The notes below the pieces were generated by a model. That model saw only the letters and a program-made list of their open reading frames with translations, ran no database searches and had not been told where the DNA came from. A stretch of 10,488 bases of DNA from the NCBI GenBank assembly GCA_003221075.1, contig QHUF01000199.1, forward strand, positions 1 through 10,488. Direction: 5' to 3'. Source of the stretch: Gemmatimonadota bacterium. Its GTDB lineage: Bacteria > Gemmatimonadota > Gemmatimonadetes > Gemmatimonadales > GWC2-71-9. Below, in pieces: positions 5,691 to 10,488 of the stretch. A program made the translations under genes and the position numbers. Each line of letters starts with the position of its first letter. Within the stretch, counting starts at the first letter, position 1.

Positions 5691-6497
5691 CTACCTGATC
5701 TCGCCCCGGCGCGACGCCGAGCATTTCACTTCTCGTTCCACGTCGCCGGGGGGCACGCCGGTCCCGACGCCGATGCGGCATTCGGCGGTGCCCGCTTCGT
5801 GCCGCGCGATCGCTCGCCAGCCCGTGCCACTTGCGGCGAAAATCTCCAGGCGCACGCCGGGACTCGGGGAGTACGAGAGGTCCTGCAGCGACGCCGAGTA
5901 GGTCGCGTGGCCTGAGAAATAGATCTCTTGGGCCGTGACGAGGTTCCGCAAATCGGAGCGCATCTCCGCTTCGTGCGCGCGCTCCTGCCTCCGCCCCAAC
6001 GAGGCCTGCAGATACGGGCCGAGGTCCTCGATGCCGACCACACGCCATCCCCCGGCGGCGCGCTCCATCCGCAGATGTACGACGAACGCCGAATTGGCGT
6101 CCTCCAAGCGGATGCGAAGGCCGACCCGGGCGACGCCGCCGAGCTCCTCTACACCAGCGAGGCCCTGGTAGCGGCCTTCAAGAGTCGCCAGCGAGTCGAG
6201 CAACGCGGTCCAGATGCTCTGCTGCATCGCAATGATCAGCGAGGGCTTCAGGGACGGATCCGCGGCCTCCAGCGCGCCGGCGGCGGAGCTCGCCTCATCC
6301 ACGACGGACTCGGCGGTGCGGCGGACATCGAGGAACTGCTCGATTCCGGGTCGGTCCTTGGCCCGTACGGCGTGCTCGAGCTGCTGGAGCGACTCGAGGG
6401 GCGAGCCCCTTCCCTGCCGGGTCCGCCACGTGATGAACGCTGCGCCCGCGATGACGAGCGCGCCTCCGGTGAGCAGCGCGAGATGGATGCGAGACAT
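5691..6497 (-). CDS. membrane-anchored protein: DUF2939-like part joined to a type IV pilin-like C-terminal domain
   Basis: A 268-residue protein. A single membrane segment at residues about 5-23 (IHLALLTGGALVIAGAAFI) puts the rest outside the cytoplasmic membrane. Residues about 34-165 (SLQQLEHAVRAKDRPGIEQFLDV ... WRVVGIEDLGPYL) resemble the DUF2939 pattern of a short helix followed by a beta-rich domain; this match is moderate. Residues about 177-260 resemble the globular part of pilins common in Gemmatimonadota and Acidobacteriota: EMRSDLRNLVTAQEIYFSGHATYSASL, then GVRLEIFAASGTGWRAIARH, with C240 and C259 placed like a pilin disulfide loop. The prepilin N-terminal helix and its GFTLIE signal are missing, so it cannot assemble as a normal pilin. 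The ATG at 6497 has a strong AAGGAG 9 nt upstream on the minus strand; the longer open frame to 7061 is antisense to the next gene. Confidence 0.8.
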   Translation of the reverse strand: MSRIHLALLTGGALVIAGAAFITWRTRQGRGSPLESLQQLEHAVRAKDRPGIEQFLDVRRTAESVVDEASSAAGALEAADPSLKPSLIIAMQQSIWTALLDSLATLEGRYQGLAGVEELGGVARVGLRIRLEDANSAFVVHLRMERAAGGWRVVGIEDLGPYLQASLGRRQERAHEAEMRSDLRNLVTAQEIYFSGHATYSASLQDLSYSPSPGVRLEIFAASGTGWRAIARHEAGTAECRIGVGTGVPPGDVEREVKCSASRRGEIR

Positions 6498-6552
6498 GGC
6501 CGATTGCTCCTTGGAACAGAATATTATGCTTTCCCTGCCCAGGAGGTGCGTC
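6498..6552. promoter_or_regulatory. short divergent intergenic region with an AT-rich patch
   Basis: Only 55 bp separate the two divergent start codons. It contains the AT-rich AGAATATTATGC (6518-6529), giving -10-like hexamers on both strands (TATTAT on plus, CATAAT on minus), plus both ribosome sites: AAGGAG for the minus gene and AGGAGG (6541-6546) for the plus gene. No convincing -35 boxes are visible, so exact promoters cannot be assigned. The closeness implies linked control of the two envelope proteins. Confidence 0.35.
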
Positions 6553-7149
6553 GTGTTCACCCGTTCTGCCGGCATCGCCGGGGTCGTCGTACTGCTCTCC
6601 GCGTGTGGAGGTCCCGCCACGTCCCCCCTCGTGCTGTGGTGGGATACGGACGAATTCTGGAGGCCAATCGGTGGTATCCGGACCGGCATGCCGCTCGACA
6701 GCCTGGAGCAGTTCTGGATTGAGCGTGACGCGCTGCGGGAGAGGGCGAAGGTCTGGGATCGGTGCGTTCCCGTGGGCGCCGGCGCGAAGCGTTGCGCGCG
6801 GGAGACCGTAACGCCTCCCGGCCGATTCGACATGGTCGCCGCTGCCGACGGCCGCGTGGTGTATCTCGCGTTCGCCCCGGCAACACGAGACATCGGCTTC
6901 GACATTGCCCTCACCCGGATGCAGGGCGCTTGGATTCGCAAGCGTGGCGCGCGGCTCGACGCCCACGGGGTCAGTGAGGAGAATCCGTATGGCGTCGCGG
7001 AGATGCGGGTCGGCCGCTGGCGGGCATTCAATACCTTCGACGGCAAGCGGTGCGAGAACACGGATCACCCCCTCCCGTGCCCCAGTTTGATCCAGCTCGT
7101 CGATTGGCGCGACGGCCGACAGTACGCGGACACGTCCGTGCCGCGGTGA
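6553..7149 (+). CDS. lipoprotein of unknown function
   Basis: A 198-residue protein with a short signal peptide and a lipobox L15-S16-A17-C18, so it is exported and lipid-anchored. The rest has no domain I recognise. Early residues include IGGIRTGMPLDSLEQFW, then a stretch with four cysteines in the mature part (in WDRC, AKRC, GKRC and LPCP), which could form two disulfides in the periplasm or on the surface. The GTG start at 6553 is chosen because AGGAGG lies 6 nt upstream and the lipobox is then at the right distance; an in-frame ATG at 6526 would add nine residues without a ribosome site. It is divergent from the pilin-like gene and is followed after 48 bp by the S9 peptidase, perhaps in one transcript. 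Confidence 0.8.
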   Translation: MFTRSAGIAGVVVLLSACGGPATSPLVLWWDTDEFWRPIGGIRTGMPLDSLEQFWIERDALRERAKVWDRCVPVGAGAKRCARETVTPPGRFDMVAAADGRVVYLAFAPATRDIGFDIALTRMQGAWIRKRGARLDAHGVSEENPYGVAEMRVGRWRAFNTFDGKRCENTDHPLPCPSLIQLVDWRDGRQYADTSVPR

Positions 7150-7197
7150 GCCGGGGAGGTAGTTGCCCTTCGCGTCTCGGCGCAGCAGTCTTTCCAG

Positions 7198-9558
7198 ATG
7201 CACCCTCAACGTGTCGCACTCGTCGCCGTTTTGCTTTGCAACATCCTGCCCTCCACCGCGCTGCCGCAGGCGCGGCGCGCGCTCACCGCCGATGACTACG
7301 CCCGCGCCGAGCGCGCCCTCGGCCCCGCCACCGGCCGGCTGGTGAGTGGAATCCCCGGCCGGCCGATCTGGCTGCCGGACGGACGGGCCGAGTATCGGGT
7401 ATCGACCGGTACCGGGTGGCAGTTCGTGCTGGTGGATCCGCGGCGCCGGACGCGGACCGCGGCGTTCGATCATGCGCGGCTCGCGCAGGCTGTGTCATCG
7501 GCGGTGGGCCGCAGCGTAACAGGCGATAGCCTGCCGTTTTTCTCTTTCGACCTCTCGTCCGACGGCAAACAGCTGACCTTTGACGTGACCGGAAGCGCAG
7601 ATGGCGGAGGGAGTGCGCGTGCTCCGCGACGCGTGAAGTGCGATCTCACCGCTTATCGGTGCACGGCCGAGAGCACGCGGCGCGCGCCGCCGCCCAATTC
7701 GATCCTGTCGCCCGACAGCACACGCGCCGTGTTCATTCGCGATAACAACCTCTGGATGACGGACTTGACGAGCGGCACCGAGACCACGCTGACGACGGAC
7801 GGCGTCGAGGATTTCGGCTACGGGACGAACAACGCCGGCTGGGTCAAAAGCGACGAGCCGGTCGTCACGTGGTCTCCCGACTCGCGCAAGATCGCGACGT
7901 TCCAGCACGACGGGCGGGGCGTGAGTCGCATGTATCTCGTGCGCACCCAGGTCGGCGCGCCCGAGTTGCAAGCGTGGCGGTACCCGCTCCCCGGTGACAG
8001 CGTGATCTTCCGGATTCAGCGCGTGGTGATCGATCTGACCGGTCCGACGCCACAGCTGGTACGGCTCCAGATGCCGCCCGACGCCCATCGCTCGATGGTC
8101 AGCGACCACGTTGCCTGTGGCGGCAGAATCTGCGACCTCCTCTGGTATCCGGACGCGTCCGCGATCGCATTCGTCTCGAGCTCGCGCGATCACAAACATG
8201 CGTGGGTACGCGTCGCGGACGCGCACACCGGCGCCGTGCGCACGCTGCTCGAGGAGCAAGCGAAGACGCAGGTGGGCGAGGTCGGCGTTGCGCAGAACTG
8301 GCGCGTGCTGCCGGGCTCGAACGAGCTGATCTGGTGGTCGGAACGCGACGGCTGGATTCACCTGTACCTGTACGATCTCACCACCGGGCGACTCAAGAAT
8401 CCCATTACGAGTAGTGATGGCAACGTCGAGTCGATCGTGTACGTCGATGAGCGGGCACGGACGATCTATTTCAGCGGACAGGGAATGGAAAAGGGCCGCG
8501 ACCCCTATTACCGCTTCCTCTATCGCATCGGCTTCGACGGGCGGGGGCAGACGCTGCTCACCCCCGAAGATGCCGATCACCAGGTCACGATGGCGCCGGA
8601 CGGCGCGTCGTTCATCGACTCCTACTCGACGCCGGTCACGCCGCCGGTCACCGTGCTGCGCGATCGAAACGGCCGCGCGGTCGTCCCGCTCGAGCGCGCC
8701 GACATCTCGCGTCTCGTCGCCGCCGGCTGGCATCCGCCGACGCAGATCACGCTGAAGGGCCGGGACGGCACCACGGACATCTTCGGCCTGATGTTCACGC
8801 CGTCGCGGCTAGACTCGGCCGCGAAGTACCCGCTCGTGGACTACATCTATCCCATGCCGAGCGGGAGCGTGGGGCCGCGCAGCTTCGTGCCCGCACGCAG
8901 CGACCATCAGGCGCTCGCGGAGCTGGGATTCGTGGTCGTCGCGATCGACGGCATGGGGACGAGAGGTGGGCGGTCGAAGACGTTCCGCGACGCCGCCTAC
9001 GGCAAGATGGAAGAGAACACCCTCCCCGATCAGGTCGCGGCGGTCAAGCAGCTCGCCGCCCGATATTCGTGGATCGATCGCGATCGGGTCGGGATCTGGG
9101 GGCACTCGGGCGGCGGGTTCGCCACGGCGGCCGCGATGTTCAACTATCCGGACGTGTTCAAGGTCGGAATCTCGGAGTCCGGCAACCACGACAACCGGAA
9201 CTACGAGGACGACTGGGGCGAGCGATACCAGGGGCTCCTGGTCAAGAGCGGCGAGAGCGACAACTACGCCGCGGAGGCCAACCAGCTGCACGCCGCGAAT
9301 CTCCGCGGCAAACTGCTGCTGGCACACGGCGGGATGGACGACAATGTCCCGCCCTACAACACTTATCTCGTGGTCGATGCGTTGATCAAGGCCAACAAGG
9401 ATTTCGATTTGCTGATTCTGCCCAACGCGCGTCACGGCTACGGACGGGACAGCAACTACATGATGCGGCGGCGCTGGGATTACTTCGTGCGGAACCTGCT
9501 CGGCGCCGAGCCGCCGCGGGAGTACGAGATCGGGAAACAGAACCCACCGGTACCCTGA
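7198..9558 (+). CDS. secreted S9 family peptidase, dipeptidyl peptidase IV-like
   Basis: A 786-residue exported serine peptidase. Residues 1-21 or 1-25 are a Sec signal peptide (VALVAVLLCNILPSTA). Residues about 85-530 form the DPP-IV type beta-propeller (LSPDSTRAVFIRDNNLWM, WSPDSRKIATFQHD, WYPDASAIAFVSSSRDHKHAW). Residues about 540-786 are the alpha/beta hydrolase. The triad is visible as S637 in GIWGHSGGG, D714 in HGGMDDNVP and H746 in NARHGYG. Spacings of 77 and 32 match human DPP-IV (S630, D708, H740). The Glu-Glu pair that DPP-IV uses to hold the substrate N-terminus is not seen where expected; the region near residues 202-218 reads VEDFGYGTNNAGW. The specificity may thus differ. The likely role is peptide degradation in the periplasm or outside. 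The ATG lacks a good ribosome site, but a stop in frame upstream leaves no earlier start. Confidence 0.93.
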   Translation: MHPQRVALVAVLLCNILPSTALPQARRALTADDYARAERALGPATGRLVSGIPGRPIWLPDGRAEYRVSTGTGWQFVLVDPRRRTRTAAFDHARLAQAVSSAVGRSVTGDSLPFFSFDLSSDGKQLTFDVTGSADGGGSARAPRRVKCDLTAYRCTAESTRRAPPPNSILSPDSTRAVFIRDNNLWMTDLTSGTETTLTTDGVEDFGYGTNNAGWVKSDEPVVTWSPDSRKIATFQHDGRGVSRMYLVRTQVGAPELQAWRYPLPGDSVIFRIQRVVIDLTGPTPQLVRLQMPPDAHRSMVSDHVACGGRICDLLWYPDASAIAFVSSSRDHKHAWVRVADAHTGAVRTLLEEQAKTQVGEVGVAQNWRVLPGSNELIWWSERDGWIHLYLYDLTTGRLKNPITSSDGNVESIVYVDERARTIYFSGQGMEKGRDPYYRFLYRIGFDGRGQTLLTPEDADHQVTMAPDGASFIDSYSTPVTPPVTVLRDRNGRAVVPLERADISRLVAAGWHPPTQITLKGRDGTTDIFGLMFTPSRLDSAAKYPLVDYIYPMPSGSVGPRSFVPARSDHQALAELGFVVVAIDGMGTRGGRSKTFRDAAYGKMEENTLPDQVAAVKQLAARYSWIDRDRVGIWGHSGGGFATAAAMFNYPDVFKVGISESGNHDNRNYEDDWGERYQGLLVKSGESDNYAAEANQLHAANLRGKLLLAHGGMDDNVPPYNTYLVVDALIKANKDFDLLILPNARHGYGRDSNYMMRRRWDYFVRNLLGAEPPREYEIGKQNPPVP

Positions 9559-9566
9559 GTCATGAT

Positions 9567-9594
9567 GTAGGGGCGCAGCATGCTGCGCCCCTAC
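9567..9594. repeat. 28-bp perfect palindrome, copy 2 of 2
   Basis: This is base-for-base identical to the palindrome at 3854-3881 (half-site GTAGGGGCGCAGCA). It fills most of the 42-bp gap between the stop codons of the convergent S9 peptidase and ArsR genes. It may serve as a bidirectional terminator stem, but no T-run follows (CTAATCC on plus). Both copies are preceded by CATGATG at slightly different distances. Being in a convergent gap, like copy 1, fits a REP-like intergenic element. Confidence 0.85.
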
Positions 9595-9600
9595 TAATCC

Positions 9601-9921
9601 TCACCCCTCCACAAACGCTTTCAAGCGGAGGGCTGCCGCATCCCACTGCGCGGCGACTTGATCGAGGTACGCTCTCGCCTTTTCCAGGCGCTTGCGCTCC
9701 AGCTCCCAGACCCGCTCACGCCCACGACGCGCGTGGCGCACCAAGCCCACGTTGCCGAGCGTGTTCAGGTGCTTCGTAATCGCCTGTCGCGTCACCCCGG
9801 TGCCCTCGCTGAGCCGCGTAATCGAGAGCGGTCCGTCGACAGAGAGGCGCCTGAGCAGGCTGAGTCGAGTCGCGTCTCCGAGCGCGGCGAACAGCACCGC
9901 CGCATTGCGGCTACGAGACAT
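9601..9921 (-). CDS. ArsR-family winged-helix transcriptional regulator
   Basis: A 106-residue cytoplasmic DNA-binding protein. Residues about 8-28 (AVLFAALGDATRLSLLRRLS) are the opening helix of the ArsR fold. Residues 31-56 contain the helix-turn-helix (LSITRLSEGTGVTRQAITKHLNTL), and GLVRHARRGRERVWEL (59-74) forms the wing. There is no cysteine at all, so the ELCVCDL metal-sensor motif of classical ArsR is missing. This is the non-metal subgroup that often sits beside SRPBCC proteins. It is the last gene of a minus-strand operon; its ATG overlaps the end of the SRPBCC gene by 11 nt, implying coupled translation. It probably regulates its own operon, though the order here puts the regulator last. 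Confidence 0.92.
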   Translation of the reverse strand: MSRSRNAAVLFAALGDATRLSLLRRLSVDGPLSITRLSEGTGVTRQAITKHLNTLGNVGLVRHARRGRERVWELERKRLEKARAYLDQVAAQWDAAALRLKAFVEG

Positions 9922-10357
9922 ACGCCGCGAGGCTCTTGATCTGCGCGCCCCACCCCTCGGTGTTCATGCGGAACGCCTCGGGCCGGCGCGCGAGCGGGAT
10001 GCGATCGAACCCCGACTCGACGATCGTGAGCGCAGTACCGCCCTCAGCCTCTTCGAGCGTGAACTCGACCAGGGTCATGGGCTCGGCCGAGTAGTCGATC
10101 GCGGGGTCCTTCGGGTATGGGTGCCAGCGATACGAGAAATACCGCTCCGGCTCGATCCGCTCGACCTGCATCTCGACCTTCAAGTGCTCGTGGCCCGGAA
10201 TGGCGACCCGGCCCCGCACCGTCCTGCCCTCGGCGAACGCGCCGTCGAGGGTGATCCGGAACCACGTGCCAAACTCTTTCGCATCGCTGATCGCGCGCCA
10301 CACCCGCGCGCGCGGGGCGCGGAGCACGACGCGCTTCTCGATCCGGTCAGTACTCAT
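9911..10357 (-). CDS. SRPBCC (AHSA1/START-like) domain protein
   Basis: A 148-residue cytoplasmic protein with the helix-grip fold of the Aha1/SRPBCC superfamily. Family landmarks are RIEKRVVLRAPRARVWRAISDAKEFGTWF (residues 5-33), a central beta region with VEMQVERIEPERYFSYRWHP (61-80), MTLVEFTLEEAEGGTALTIVESGF (94-117) and a C-terminal helix NTEGWGAQIKSLAAYV (132-147). Such proteins have a hydrophobic pocket for a small ligand; the ligand here is unknown. The ATG at 10357 lies inside the end of the upstream DUF899 gene (11-nt overlap) and its own end overlaps the ArsR start, also by 11 nt. ArsR-SRPBCC pairs are frequent and suggest a small stress- or metabolite-responsive unit. Confidence 0.9.
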   Translation of the reverse strand: MSTDRIEKRVVLRAPRARVWRAISDAKEFGTWFRITLDGAFAEGRTVRGRVAIPGHEHLKVEMQVERIEPERYFSYRWHPYPKDPAIDYSAEPMTLVEFTLEEAEGGTALTIVESGFDRIPLARRPEAFRMNTEGWGAQIKSLAAYVS

Positions 10358-10488
10358 CGTGGTACTTCAGCCAGTGCATGATGCCCTCCTCTTCCCGACG
10401 GCCGAGCGGCGCGAGATCGAGCAAGTTGTACGTGTTGAGCAAATGGTCGAGGCCGCGCTGGTAGGTCGAGTAGGTATGGAAGACGCGC
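10347..10488 (-). CDS. DUF899 (thioredoxin-like) protein, C-terminal fragment cut by the window end
   Basis: On the minus strand a frame is open from the window edge to TGA at 10349-10347. It yields 46 residues beginning RVFHTYSTYQRGLDHLLNTY, then NLLDLAPLGRREEEG, and ending MHWLKYHDEY. This is the typical C-terminus of DUF899 proteins, a thioredoxin-like family whose members end with a phrase like VFHTYSTYARGLD ... YLDLTPKGR ... W-RHHDEY. The N-terminal two thirds lie outside the window. Function is unknown; a redox role is suggested by the fold. It is the first visible gene of the DUF899-SRPBCC-ArsR operon and overlaps the SRPBCC start by 11 nt (ATGAGTACTGA). Confidence 0.78.
   Translation of the reverse strand, partial: RVFHTYSTYQRGLDHLLNTYNLLDLAPLGRREEEGIMHWLKYHDEY

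Noticed and set aside
6214..6552. Plus-strand frame open upstream of the lipoprotein start
   Set aside because: It is the shadow of the minus-strand gene; the GTG at 6553 with AGGAGG and a correctly placed lipobox is the better start.
6498..7061. Longer minus-strand frame that would extend the pilin-like protein N-terminally
   Set aside because: It is antisense to the lipoprotein gene; the ATG at 6497 has a strong AAGGAG and leads directly into a membrane segment.
7153..7345. GGGGAGG followed by a TTG at 7163 opening a 60-codon frame
   Set aside because: The spacing is too short and the product is a frame-shifted shadow of the S9 signal peptide region.
7495..8733. Long 412-codon minus-strand frame opposite the S9 peptidase
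   Set aside because: A common GC-rich antisense artefact; its product is rich in Arg/His/Ala with no recognisable domain, while the plus frame is a full S9 peptidase.
1..10488. CRISPR arrays, tRNA or rRNA genes, integrases and transposases
   Set aside because: I saw no regularly spaced repeats, no tRNA-like cloverleaf or rRNA motif, and no recombinase-like protein in any frame.

Overview
This window is GC-rich, chromosome-like DNA from a soil-type bacterium. The mix of gene families (Big_2 Ig-like lipoprotein, ankyrin protein with a Gemmatimonadota/Acidobacteriota-style N-terminal domain, secreted S9 peptidase, SRPBCC/ArsR/DUF899 cluster, orphan bS23-type four-helix-bundle gene) suggests Gemmatimonadota or a neighbouring phylum. 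This is an inference from family style; there is no rRNA or marker gene. Most of the window is ordinary chromosomal content without phage, CRISPR or IS genes.

Layout. At 1-79 there may be the tail of a plus-strand gene. At 124-753 (minus) lies a lipoprotein with Ig-like domains. Its leader (about 754-880, minus) holds the most striking regulatory feature: a cyclic-di-GMP-I (GEMM-I) riboswitch aptamer whose 3' end is re-used as the 5' arm of an intrinsic terminator just upstream of the Shine-Dalgarno sequence. Divergently, 970-2169 (plus) encodes an MFS transporter of the SHS/sialate-lactate type, with a 14-bp palindrome in front of it. At 2321-3814 (plus) is an ankyrin-repeat protein.

From 3854 to about 4711 there is a scrambled, less GC-rich patch: a perfect 28-bp palindrome (repeated at 9567), a cupin gene lacking its 5' half, a possible 41-codon ORF, and a four-helix-bundle (bS23-like) gene head-to-head with it. 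This looks like an old insertion or rearrangement.

At 4712-5679 (plus) a dihydrofolate-reductase-fold protein and a PhnB-type VOC protein are translationally coupled through an ATGA overlap. They face a minus-strand gene (5691-6497) for a membrane-anchored protein that appears to join a DUF2939-like part to a headless type IV pilin-like domain. Divergent from it, 6553-7149 (plus) encodes an unrecognised lipoprotein, followed by a large secreted dipeptidyl-peptidase-IV-like S9 peptidase (7198-9558). The second palindrome copy separates this from a minus-strand operon, DUF899 (cut by the window end) - SRPBCC - ArsR, in which both gene junctions overlap by exactly 11 nt.

The genes do not form one pathway. 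The best candidate for new biology is the riboswitch-controlled Ig-like lipoprotein, which would link second-messenger level to a surface protein; next is the cupin/bS23 junction.
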